The position numbers and the translations under genes were made by a program. From NCBI RefSeq assembly GCF_024343575.1, contig NZ_RJUA01000121.1, positions 124,001-188,000 of the forward strand: 64,000 nucleotides of DNA, in the 5' to 3' direction. Positions within the stretch are counted from its first letter, which is position 1. Every line of letters begins with the position of its first letter. A model generated the notes under the pieces. That model saw nothing but the letters and a program-made list of their open reading frames with translations, was not told the origin of the DNA and did not search any database. The DNA comes from Lacihabitans sp. LS3-19 (GTDB lineage Bacteria; Bacteroidota; Bacteroidia; Cytophagales; Spirosomataceae). Shown in pieces: positions 37,194 through 46,400 of this stretch.

Positions 37194-37532
37194 TTATAAA
37201 AACATACTTTCTTTGCCGAATTTTTTAGCTAACAAAGCATATACTACTGCTCTTTGTTTATTTCTATTACTTGTTCCCAATTGAATCATCACTTCTTCTA
37301 TCGCCGCATCTAATGCTGGGCTATCAGCCAATCCCAATTTTTTAATTAGGAAATTGTTCTTAACAGTTGCTTTTTCTTTGTCGTCAGATCCTGAAACCTT
37401 AGAGGAGTCAGCATTATAAATAGATGGACCTAAGCCTTTGGCTACACCAATTAATAAAGCCTCGTCTAGTCCTAAGCCCAATTCGCTGCTTTGGCTTTTG
37501 TAAAGCTCAACACATTCGTTAAATTTACTCAT
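37194..37532 (-). CDS. DUF2853 family protein
   Basis: This 112-residue helical protein matches DUF2853 (PF11015), found in Bacteroidota and Proteobacteria and without an assigned function. Recognisable features are ELYKSQSSELG at the start, GVAKGLGPSIYNADSSKVS in the middle, and LGTSNRNKQRAVVYALLAKKFGKE at the end. There is no signal peptide or membrane segment, so it is cytoplasmic. It is a single-gene unit with a downstream terminator. Confidence 0.85.
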   Translation of the reverse strand: MSKFNECVELYKSQSSELGLGLDEALLIGVAKGLGPSIYNADSSKVSGSDDKEKATVKNNFLIKKLGLADSPALDAAIEEVMIQLGTSNRNKQRAVVYALLAKKFGKESMFL

Positions 37533-37612
37533 TACATATAAAAATTAAGGGGGTTTGAAAAATTGTTTTTAAAGATAGTTTTATTTATTTTTTATTCAAA
37601 ATATTTTCAATT

Positions 37613-38446
37613 TTATTCTACTTTACTTTTGTACCTAAAGTATTTTGGGGAGTTCAATTTTGCCTGTAACCCAAATACCAAAGAAACGGATTTTGAGAAA
37701 TTTCCAAAACTGTCATAATTCCCATTTATATAATTCAATTGGAAGTTATTTTTCTGGTTTTGAGAACTTTTTACAATCCCTTTAAAGTATAGACTCAGTT
37801 CAAACCTTTCGGTCACTTTTCCCCTTAATTCTGTCAAGAATTCAAAAGTAACCGGAAATTTAGATTTATAAATTTCATAATCCAAAGTGTTGAAATCCTC
37901 AGGACTTGGATTTCTTTTTTTTGTAAACTCAAGTGTTCCATTTTCAGAACCAATTTTAGGTTTATTGACTAGATAGTAGGCACCTATTCCGACATTGATA
38001 AATGCATTTCGGCTTACTCTGTCCAATGTTACGATTTTTTTCTTGACTCTTAAAGGTATAAAATATTGTTTTTCCTCATTTATGAAACTCAAAGACCCGT
38101 TTCCAATTTTGGTAAATCGGGTGGTTAGATTATTGTACATTTCTGAAACTCCAATTTCATAGTGCCAATTCTCGTTTCTGTTTTGGCCGAATGTAATCTC
38201 CCAAAGTCCATTAATAGGGGAATTAGCAACTATTTCAGTTGGCGATATTGCTGTTGAGCCTGGATAAGATTTTTTAAATCCTCCAGAAACTGCAAAAAAG
38301 TAGGAAATCGAAAAGGAATTTAAATTCGGTAAGTTTATAATTTCATGGTTCAGTTTTCTTTGGGTAAGTAATTGGTAATACGGCGTTTCTTGAGCAATTA
38401 TAATTTGTGGAAAGATTAAAAAAACAAGAAATATTTTAAAATACAT
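37613..38446 (-). CDS. Exported protein of unknown function, possible outer-membrane beta-barrel
   Basis: This 277-residue protein has a signal peptide (YFKIFLVFLIFPQIIIAQ). The mature part has regularly alternating beta strands, such as FELSLYFKGIV and KSVSLVFGLQAKL near the C-terminus. They fit a small outer-membrane barrel of eight to ten strands, but no family is recognised. The open frame reaches 38494. The ATG at 38446 is preferred because the signal peptide starts there and a TATTTTTG element lies just upstream at 38462-38469. The short gene at 38569 is divergent. Confidence 0.65.
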   Translation of the reverse strand: MYFKIFLVFLIFPQIIIAQETPYYQLLTQRKLNHEIINLPNLNSFSISYFFAVSGGFKKSYPGSTAISPTEIVANSPINGLWEITFGQNRNENWHYEIGVSEMYNNLTTRFTKIGNGSLSFINEEKQYFIPLRVKKKIVTLDRVSRNAFINVGIGAYYLVNKPKIGSENGTLEFTKKRNPSPEDFNTLDYEIYKSKFPVTFEFLTELRGKVTERFELSLYFKGIVKSSQNQKNNFQLNYINGNYDSFGNFSKSVSLVFGLQAKLNSPKYFRYKSKVE

Positions 38447-38461
38447 TGTTTTAACTATGTT

Positions 38462-38469
38462 CAAAAATA
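38462..38469 (-). promoter_or_regulatory. -7 element (TATTTTTG) for the exported protein
   Basis: This exact TAnnTTTG match ends 15 bases before the ATG at 38446. It lies inside the longer open frame and fixes the start. Confidence 0.5.
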
Positions 38470-38519
38470 AGATTTTATCCGAAAGAAAGAGCATAAACGA
38501 AAATTAGCAATTTATTTCT

Positions 38520-38550
38520 TTTGGACAAATAGAAATATCTATTATTTTTG
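38520..38550 (+). promoter_or_regulatory. Full Bacteroidota promoter: TTTG, 19 bases, TATTTTTG
   Basis: A -33 TTTG (38520-38523) and a -7 TATTTTTG (38543-38550) are separated by exactly 19 bases, the consensus layout. This is the most complete promoter in the window. It contains the TTG (38548-38550) of the longest open frame, so translation must start at the ATG at 38569. Confidence 0.75.
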
Positions 38551-38568
38551 TCAAAAAAAAGAAAAGAT

Positions 38569-38739
38569 ATGTCGCAAGAAATAAGCAAAGTTCCTTCCTG
38601 GTTAATGATATTGGTTTATGTTGTTATTTTAGCAATTTTTGGTTTTTGTACAGACTTATTCACGTTTATTGTTGGTGCATTGATTACCACCTTGGTTTTT
38701 GCTTCTGGATACGATCAAACTCATTCTCATGATCATTGA
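38569..38739 (+). CDS. Small one- or two-helix membrane protein with His-rich tail
   Basis: This 56-residue protein is mostly hydrophobic (WLMILVYVVILAIFGF, then FIVGALITTLVFASG) with a short amphipathic N-terminus and a C-terminal tail DQTHSHDH. The tail holds three histidines and two aspartates that could bind metal. No family is recognised. The start is fixed by the promoter, whose -7 box covers the only upstream alternative. A strong terminator follows, so this is a self-contained tiny transcript with a leader of about 13-18 bases. It may be a metal-related or stress-induced membrane peptide, but this is inference. Confidence 0.75.
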   Translation: MSQEISKVPSWLMILVYVVILAIFGFCTDLFTFIVGALITTLVFASGYDQTHSHDH

Positions 38740-38759
38740 TTAAATTTAATCAGATATAT

Positions 38760-38796
38760 AAGCTTGTATTTTGAAAAGAATGCAAGCTTTTTTTTG
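38760..38796 (+). terminator. Strong terminator after the small membrane protein gene
   Basis: An 11-base stem with one T-G pair (38760-38770 with 38779-38789; core AAGCTTG/CAAGCTT) is followed by seven T. Confidence 0.85.
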
Positions 38797-38883
38797 TCTT
38801 TAAAGGACTTGAGTTGTTTGCTGTTTGGGTTTTTGCTAATTTAGTTTTTTAAAAAACTTATAAAATATTCATCAAAATATTCC

Positions 38884-40236
38884 ATGAAAAAATTACTCTT
38901 TCTCTTTTTTGTTTGTCAGTATGCTTTTGCTCAAAATTCTGATTCCGTTTTTGTTTCAAAAATCTACAGTGAAATATTGAGCAATGGAAAAGCTTACGAT
39001 AACTTAAGGTTTTTGTGCAAGAATATAGGCCCTCGATTATCTGGTTCTATTGGTGCTCAGAAAGCAGTAGAATATACCCAAAAGTTAATGGCATCTTATG
39101 GTTTTGATAGGGTGTACTTGCAGGATGTAATGGTGCCGCATTGGGAGCGAGGTGCTAAGGAAGAAGCATACTATTTGTTAAATGGAAAAAAAATAAAAGT
39201 TGAAATAGCAGCTCTAGGGGGATCTGTTGCCACAGGCCCAAATGGTCTCTCGGCAGAAGTGGTAGAGTTTAGGGATTTTAATGAGTTAAAAGAAGCGGGT
39301 ATTGAAAAAGTAAAAGGGAAAATAGTGTTTTTTAATAGGCCTATGGATCCTACTAAAGTAAATACATTTGCTGCATATGGAGGAGCTGTTGATCAACGTG
39401 GAGCTGGGGCATCTCAGGCAGCTCAATACGGTGCTATTGGTGTGATCGTTAGGTCTATGAATTTACGTTCAGATGATTTTCCACATACTGGAGGTATGCG
39501 TTATTCAGGAGGGAATATGATTCCTGCAGCGGCTATTTCAACAAATGGAGCAGATGCTTTAAGCTTGGCAATAAAATCTAATAATAATTTGAAATTTTAT
39601 TTTAAGCAAAACTGTAAAACACTTGAAGATGCACCATCTTATAATGTTATAGGTGAAATAAAAGGGTCTGAATCACCAGATGAAATTATTGTTGTAGGTG
39701 GACATTTAGACTCTTGGGATTTGGCAGAAGGAGCCCACGACGATGGAACAGGGTGTATGCAGTCTATTGAAGTTTTGAGAGTGTTAAAAGCTCTTGGCTA
39801 CAAACCTAAGAAAACAATTAGGGCTGTGATGTTTATGAATGAAGAGAATGGATTAAGAGGCGGCACAAAATATGCAGATGAAGCAGTGAAAAATAAAGAA
39901 AAACATGTGTTTGCTTTAGAGTCTGATTCGGGTGGTTTTACTCCTCGGGGCTTTGGAATAGTAGGAGAGGAAGGCGATATTTCTAAAATCGAAAAGTTTA
40001 AAGAATTATTTGTTCCATATAGTATTCATGAAATCGGAAAAGGAAGTGGTGGAGCCGATATAGGCCCATTAGCCAAAACAGGAACGGTACTGCTGGGCTT
40101 TAAGCCGGATTCTCAAAGGTATTTTGACTACCATCACGCAAGTACTGATACATTTGAGTCTGTTAATAAACGTGAACTCGAACTTGGTGCTGCTGCAATG
40201 GCTTCAATGGTGTATTTATTAGATAACCAGAAATAA
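38884..40236 (+). CDS. Exported M28-family metallopeptidase
   Basis: This exported zinc aminopeptidase or carboxypeptidase of the M28 family has 450 residues. The signal peptide ends at YAFAQ. A PA-like insertion domain spans about 110-230. The two-zinc active site is seen as GGHLDSWD (His and Asp), GAHDDGTGCM (bridging Asp), NEENGLRGG (catalytic and zinc Glu), an ESDSGGF Asp and a late YDYHHASTDT-type His (DYHHASTDTF). The layout is closest to carboxypeptidase Q (plasma glutamate carboxypeptidase). No T9SS tail is present, so it is likely periplasmic. It is monocistronic. Confidence 0.92.
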   Translation: MKKLLFLFFVCQYAFAQNSDSVFVSKIYSEILSNGKAYDNLRFLCKNIGPRLSGSIGAQKAVEYTQKLMASYGFDRVYLQDVMVPHWERGAKEEAYYLLNGKKIKVEIAALGGSVATGPNGLSAEVVEFRDFNELKEAGIEKVKGKIVFFNRPMDPTKVNTFAAYGGAVDQRGAGASQAAQYGAIGVIVRSMNLRSDDFPHTGGMRYSGGNMIPAAAISTNGADALSLAIKSNNNLKFYFKQNCKTLEDAPSYNVIGEIKGSESPDEIIVVGGHLDSWDLAEGAHDDGTGCMQSIEVLRVLKALGYKPKKTIRAVMFMNEENGLRGGTKYADEAVKNKEKHVFALESDSGGFTPRGFGIVGEEGDISKIEKFKELFVPYSIHEIGKGSGGADIGPLAKTGTVLLGFKPDSQRYFDYHHASTDTFESVNKRELELGAAAMASMVYLLDNQK

Positions 40237-40353
40237 GGTTCTGTTTTTCAAAAAGCTTAAATTCAGCATTTAAATAGTACAAAATCAATGTAAATATTTT
40301 GATTAGATGCCTTAAGTTTATTTATTTGTCTATTCCTTAAAAAAATAAAAATT

Positions 40354-42117
40354 ATGTTGAAAAAACTCAAACTAGATGCAACCGCTGAAAAAAATATAAA
40401 GATTTGGTTAAAAGGTCGTTACGATCAAGATGTAAAAGACGAAATAAATGCATTGATAGAATCAGAAAATGTTACGCAACTAACGGATTCTTTCTACAAA
40501 AACTTGGAGTTTGGTACAGGAGGTATGCGTGGAGAACTTGGAGTAGGTTCCAATAGAATGAATAAGTATACTGTTGGTGCAGCTACGCAAGGTTTGGCTA
40601 ACTACCTGAATAAATGTTTTGTAGGAGAGCCAATTAAAGTGGCAATAGCTTTTGATAGTAGAAATTTCTCGCCAGAATTTGGTCAAATCGCTGCTAACAT
40701 TTTATCAGCTAATGGCATTACGGTTTATTTGTATAAAGAACTTAGACCTACCCCTCAGTTGTCATTTACAGTTCGTGAACTCGGTTGTCAGTCAGGGATC
40801 GTAATTACAGCTTCTCATAATCCAAAAGAATATAACGGCTACAAAGTATATTGGAATGATGGCTCCCAAGTTGTTGCTCCTCATGACAAAAACATTGTGG
40901 CAGAGGTAAATGCAATCACTAACGTAAAAGATATCAAGTTTAAAGGCGTAAAAAAACGCATAAAAATGATAGGTGAAGTATTGGATAAAAAATACTTGAA
41001 GGCCGTTAAAAGTATTGCGGTTTCACCGAGGATTATTAAAAAAGAGAAAGATTTAAAAATAGTTTTTAGTTCTATTCATGGCACTGGTATCACAATGGTA
41101 CCTCCAGCTTTGGCACAATTGGGTTTTGAGAATGTTACAATTGTAAAAGAACAAGCTACGCCCGATGGTAATTTTCCAACGGTAATTTACCCAAATCCTG
41201 AGGAAAAAGAGGCAATGAGCATGGCATTAAATAAAGCCAAAGAAATAGATGCAGATCTTGTAATAGCTACTGACCCAGATGCTGATAGAGTAGGAATGGG
41301 TGTTAAAAATCCGGAAGGCGAATGGCAACTATTAAATGGAAATCAAGCGGCAAGTTTGATAATTTATTATTTATTAAAAGCTTGGAAGTCGGCAGGTAAA
41401 CTCACTGGCAATGAGTTTGTATGTAAAACCATTGTGACAACTGACTTGATTGATGCCATGGCAGAAAAAGCTGGAGTCCATTGTTATAATACCCTTACAG
41501 GTTTTAAATATATTGCTCAGGTCATTAGGGAATTAGAAGGAAAGCAAACATTTATTGGCGGAGGAGAGGAAAGTTATGGATATTTAATTGGGGATAAAGT
41601 TAGAGACAAAGATGCAATAGCAAGTTGTGCTATGATAGCCGAGCTTACCGCTTATGCAAAACACAAAGGAATCAGTCTATTTGATTTCTTGGCAGATATG
41701 TATAAAACTTTTGGGTTTTATTATGAAGGCTTAATTTCAGTAACTAAAAAAGGAAAAACAGGTGCTGAAGAAATTCAACAAATGATGACCGATTTTAGAA
41801 CAAATCCTCCTAAAAGCCTTGCTGGTTCTAAAGTTATAAGAATGGATGACCTTGGTGCTTTGACAAGAACTGATATGAAAACAGGAGCTGTAACAGTAAT
41901 AGAGTCTGGTAAAATGGGCATGGGGTCTTCAAATGTATTACAGTTTTTTACAGAAGATGGTACAAAGTTTACCTGCCGACCATCTGGTACTGAACCCAAA
42001 ATAAAGTTTTATATTGGTGTGAAAGATAAACTTAAAAACAAAAGCGAGTTTAACGAAACATTGGAAAAACTAAAGTTAAAAGCATCTAAAATTGGCGAAG
42101 AGCTAAATTTGAATTGA
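40354..42117 (+). CDS. Phosphoglucomutase/phosphomannomutase family
   Basis: This phosphohexomutase of 587 residues moves phosphate between C1 and C6 of hexoses. The active-site serine is Ser154 (TASHNPKEYNG), the metal loop is DPDADRVG, the sugar-binding loop is GGGEESYG, and the phosphate-binding loop is CRPSGTEPKIKFY. Length and motif wording fit the phosphoglucomutase 2/PgcA branch. The downstream kinase gene starts within its stop codon (TTGA), so the enzyme and the signalling cassette are translationally coupled, a curious pairing. It could supply glucose 1-phosphate for glycogen or wall sugars. Confidence 0.94.
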   Translation: MLKKLKLDATAEKNIKIWLKGRYDQDVKDEINALIESENVTQLTDSFYKNLEFGTGGMRGELGVGSNRMNKYTVGAATQGLANYLNKCFVGEPIKVAIAFDSRNFSPEFGQIAANILSANGITVYLYKELRPTPQLSFTVRELGCQSGIVITASHNPKEYNGYKVYWNDGSQVVAPHDKNIVAEVNAITNVKDIKFKGVKKRIKMIGEVLDKKYLKAVKSIAVSPRIIKKEKDLKIVFSSIHGTGITMVPPALAQLGFENVTIVKEQATPDGNFPTVIYPNPEEKEAMSMALNKAKEIDADLVIATDPDADRVGMGVKNPEGEWQLLNGNQAASLIIYYLLKAWKSAGKLTGNEFVCKTIVTTDLIDAMAEKAGVHCYNTLTGFKYIAQVIRELEGKQTFIGGGEESYGYLIGDKVRDKDAIASCAMIAELTAYAKHKGISLFDFLADMYKTFGFYYEGLISVTKKGKTGAEEIQQMMTDFRTNPPKSLAGSKVIRMDDLGALTRTDMKTGAVTVIESGKMGMGSSNVLQFFTEDGTKFTCRPSGTEPKIKFYIGVKDKLKNKSEFNETLEKLKLKASKIGEELNLN

Positions 42118-43292
42118 AAACTTGGCAGTTAAAATCATGTTTGCTGAATATTTTGTTAATATTCAGTGTAAAAGCTTTTTGCGAAAAGCAAACTGTGGTA
42201 GAGCTGCCCAAAATACAATTGTTGAATATAGAAACTTCAGGAAAGGACAATCCTGTTAAGGGTGTTTATAAAATGGAATACTTTGAAGAAACAGTCAAAG
42301 TGTATTTTAGAAAGCCTATAATTAAGGGTGATTCTGTGTCAGGAGTGTTTTATAGAAAAGAAAAAGTGAATTTATTCAATGAGGTAAAAAATGATTGGAT
42401 CAAAATAAATGGCAATAGTTTTAAAATCACCGAATTAAATTCAGGTGAATATGTGGTTTACGTCAAATACCAAACAATGTCTGGTAAAACATCTCCAGAG
42501 ATAAGTTTTATTTTAAATATTCAGAAACCATGGTGGCGAACCTGGTGGTTTTGGGGTGCTAGTTTTATCTCATTATTTGGTTTGTTTTATGGAAGGGAGC
42601 GTTTCTTGAAATTTTGGGCAGATGAAGAGCAGAGACATACAAAAAAAATTGTTGAATTAGAGTTAAGGACACTTCAACTTCAAATGAACCCCCATTTTAT
42701 TTTTAATGCTCTAAATTCTATTCAGTCTTATGTAATGACTCACGATGCTCTAACGGCCAATAATTACCTTTCTAAATTTGCACAATTGATAAGGATGTTT
42801 TTAGACTCTTCTCGGAGTAAATATATTTCGCTTCAAGAAGAAATAAGAATGCTTAACTTATATGTGGAGATGGAAAGTTTGAGGTTTGAAGATAAATTTT
42901 CCTGCGAAATAATTGTTGACAATGACGTAAATAAATATATTGAGATTCCAACAATGATACTACAGCCTTTTGTAGAAAATGCTATTAATCATGGGCTTAG
43001 GTATAAAAAAGTTAAGGGCTTTTTGAAAATTCACTTTTTTTATTCCAAACAATATCTTATTTGTAGATTAGAAGATAATGGTGTAGGTAGAAGGATCGCA
43101 AAAGAGATTCAATCTAAGTCTCGGAAAGGTTATAAATCCCAAGGTTTAAAAATAACGGCTGAGAGATTAGTTACTTATAATAAAATAAATGAAACCAATA
43201 TTGCTTTTTCTATCAATGATTTAATGTCATCTGATATATCAGATGATGAAGATATTGGTACTTTAGTCGAGGTGAAATTCCCCATAAACTAA
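42114..43292 (+). CDS. Membrane-bound LytS-type histidine kinase with Y_Y_Y-like sensor
   Basis: This 392-residue kinase starts at a TTG that overlaps the mutase stop (TTGA). A signal peptide ends near AFCEK. A short external beta domain (about 40-135) resembles the Y_Y_Y module of hybrid sensors, without the usual propeller. A transmembrane helix follows PWWRTWWFWG. The catalytic part is the His_kinase family (PF06580): LQMNPHFIFNALNSIQS with the phosphohistidine, RSKYISLQEE and the ATP domain ending GVGRR and GYKSQGLKIT. The kinase core closely matches that of the next gene. They probably share the LytTR regulator at 47427. Confidence 0.9.
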   Translation: MKTWQLKSCLLNILLIFSVKAFCEKQTVVELPKIQLLNIETSGKDNPVKGVYKMEYFEETVKVYFRKPIIKGDSVSGVFYRKEKVNLFNEVKNDWIKINGNSFKITELNSGEYVVYVKYQTMSGKTSPEISFILNIQKPWWRTWWFWGASFISLFGLFYGRERFLKFWADEEQRHTKKIVELELRTLQLQMNPHFIFNALNSIQSYVMTHDALTANNYLSKFAQLIRMFLDSSRSKYISLQEEIRMLNLYVEMESLRFEDKFSCEIIVDNDVNKYIEIPTMILQPFVENAINHGLRYKKVKGFLKIHFFYSKQYLICRLEDNGVGRRIAKEIQSKSRKGYKSQGLKITAERLVTYNKINETNIAFSINDLMSSDISDDEDIGTLVEVKFPIN

Positions 43293-43411
43293 TTCCAATA
43301 GGAAGTTTTTTTATGAGCAAATAAATTATTTGTTTCGTTTTTGTTATTTTTTCTTTTTCATAATAAGCAGATCGTTTATTCGAAATCTACATTAATTTAA
43401 ATAACACAATA

Positions 43412-46400
43412 TTGAATTTAAATACACAAGAATTTACATTCATAGCTGAAAATAGTTCCGATGGTGTCTTAATTATCGAGAATGGAAAGCTTGTGTATTG
43501 TTCCGAAAAACTAACGAAATATTTTCCATTAGACTTTTTCCTTTCTTCTGTAATTACTCTTAAAGATTTTGAAAAATTTGTTTTGACATCAGATATTAAG
43601 AGGGTAAAGTCCGAAATAAAAGATGCCATTGAATCCAGAATAGTTGAATTTTCTCTAAAGTTTAAATTATTTTTTTCTGATGAAAGAATTTTAGACGCCG
43701 AAAATCTTGTTAAAAATTTTTATGACCCGAAGGGTAAACTTTTAAAATCAATAATAATAGTTAAAAGTTTAAAAGAGGCGTTTAATGCAAATAAAGAATT
43801 CAATATTGAAACCGTAATCAATTTAGACCTTTTTGAATATTACCCAGGATTTATTGTCATTAAAAATTATGAAGGAGAATTTGTTTTTGTAAATGAAAAA
43901 GCGGCTCAGATGTTCAAAAAGAAGCCTGAAGAGGTAATAGGACTGAGAGATGATGATTATATTTCAAATCAAGTTTTAATTCAAAAATACCTAAAAGACG
44001 ATAGGGAGGTTATTGATTCAGGAAAAGCCAAAGTAATTGCTTCAGAGGAAGGTATTAGGCTGGATGGGAGTATGGGTTTTTATAGTGTTAGTAAGTTGCC
44101 AGTTAAAATTCCTGGTCAAGAAAAGAAATGTGTTATGATTTTTGCAACAGATATAACAGAAAAAATTATAGCTGAGCAGGAATTTGTTAAGAAGACTGAA
44201 GATGAGATAAATAGGAACAGAATTTTATTGGAGCTTCCTATTTTACCAACCATAAATGATAATGCTTTTCGAAAAAATTGCAAATTGTTAACCGAAGCAC
44301 TTTGCAATGGATTGCATTTAGAAAAGGCCGGAATTTGGCGTGTTAATGAAGAAGGAATCGAAAGTATAGATACTTACGGAATTTTAGCGAGAAGACATAA
44401 TTCGGGACTGGTAAAAAAGGGACCAAAAATTATTGAGTTTGTTGAAGATTTATTTTCTAAGTCTGAATTGCCGATCGAAGTACAAATTGAAAATTGTTTA
44501 GATTTTGATTTTTTTGAAGAAAGTACCTTTAAAGATCATAATAAGTCCTATATATGTATTCCAATCAAAATGCACCATGGTTTTAAGGGTTTTATTTCTT
44601 GTGAATATAGTATCCCAAAAAAATGGACGAGTGAAGAGTTGACTTTTTTAAGAAATATAATAAATATTTTTGTTTCAATAAAAGAACAAAAAAATAGAAG
44701 TTTGGTTGAAGCCAAATTATTACATCGGAGTGAGATTTTAAAAGCTTCGGCAGAATTGAATCAGAAACTATTAATGTGCGACAGTTTTGAAGTAATAGCC
44801 GATGAACTTTTAGAAATTATAGGTAAAGCATCTAATACAGACAGGGTTTATTTTTTTAAAAATGATAAAGAAAATGAATGGTTTACTCAAACAAACGAAT
44901 GGGTTTCGGAAGGAATCAAAGCAGAAATAAATAACCCACTTTTAAAATCACTTTCATATTCAAAACTCGGCAAATACTATCATGATTTAATTAATAACAA
45001 ACCTTTTCAGTTTAAAATCTCTGATATTAAAGATGAAGAAAATTTTAAAAGGCTAAATGACCAAAGGATAAAAAGCCTATTGGTTATTCCCATTTTTATT
45101 AAAAATGAGCTTGCAGGGTATATAGGTTTTGACGATTGTAAATCAGAGTTTGAATGGGATAAAGATATTATTAACTATTTAGTTTCTATCGCCGCCAGTA
45201 TTTCTTCTGCTCTCGAGAGGCAACTTTCTGAGTTGGAAAACAAAGAGAGTCAGGCTAATTTTAAACAAATTAGTGAAACGCTTGGAGAGGTTTTTTGGCT
45301 TTTTGATATTGTTGAATCTAAATTTCTTTTTATAAGCAACGCTTGTCAAGATGTTTTTGGCGTATCGGTTGACTCGGGATATCAAGATTTTCAATTTATC
45401 GAAAAGCTTATTCTAGAAGAGGATAAACAAACAATATATAATAGAAAGAAAAGTATCACAGAAGGTATTTATAAAGAAATAAAATATAAAATAAGAACGC
45501 CTCAAGGAGAAGTAAAAATTATAAATGAGAAAATATCCCCAGTATATAATGGTAAAGGAGATCTTTGGAGAATAAGTGGTTTCGCACAAGATGTTACTGG
45601 GAAATTGAAAATTGAAAATGAACTCAAAAACCTTTCTACTGTAACGGAAAAAATAAGTGATGGTGTAGCAATAGCCAATCTAGATTTTGAAATTATTTAT
45701 GCAAATAAGGCTTATTTAGATATTTTTAGTGCAAAATCAGAGCAGCTTTTGAGTAAAAGACCTTCTGATTTATTCCAATTAGAAAATAAAGAAGAGATTC
45801 TAAAAAAAGTGAATTTTAATTCAACTGGAGATGCTGTTGAATATAAAGTAAAAACTTTTGATGATAGATGGATTTGGGTAGAAATGAAAACCAATATTCT
45901 TTATGACGAAAATAACAATCCATATCAAATTGTTGAAATTCTTAGTGATATAACAGAGAGGAAGAAAAACGAATTAGCTCTAAAAGAAAGTGAGCGAAGT
46001 CTTAGATTTATGACCGAAAATACCTCTGACGCTTTAATAATATTTAAAGGAAGTACTGGTATTTATTATTCTGGAAATTGTCCCAAGTTGTTTGGTTATC
46101 TTTTAGATGATGTAAGAGGTTATACCTTAGTGGATATTGTTGGTTTTGTTCATCCTGAGGATATAAATATTTTGTTTGCGGTATTAGATAATTTGTTTGA
46201 AAAATTAAAAGAGGATTTAGTTTTTCAAATTAGAATAAAGCATAAACTTGGACATTATTTTTGGGCTGAGGTGGTTATAAATATAGTCATTGACGGTCAA
46301 GAGAGCTTTACATCTTTGGTCGTAGTGAGAAATATAGCCAAAAGGAAGAAAGCAGAGTTAGAGCTACAAGCCAGTGAAAATAAATTAAGTGTTATCTTAA

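Noticed and set aside
43293-43312. Terminator after the membrane kinase
   Set aside because: TTCC/GGAA with a T run has only four stem pairs, too weak to claim.
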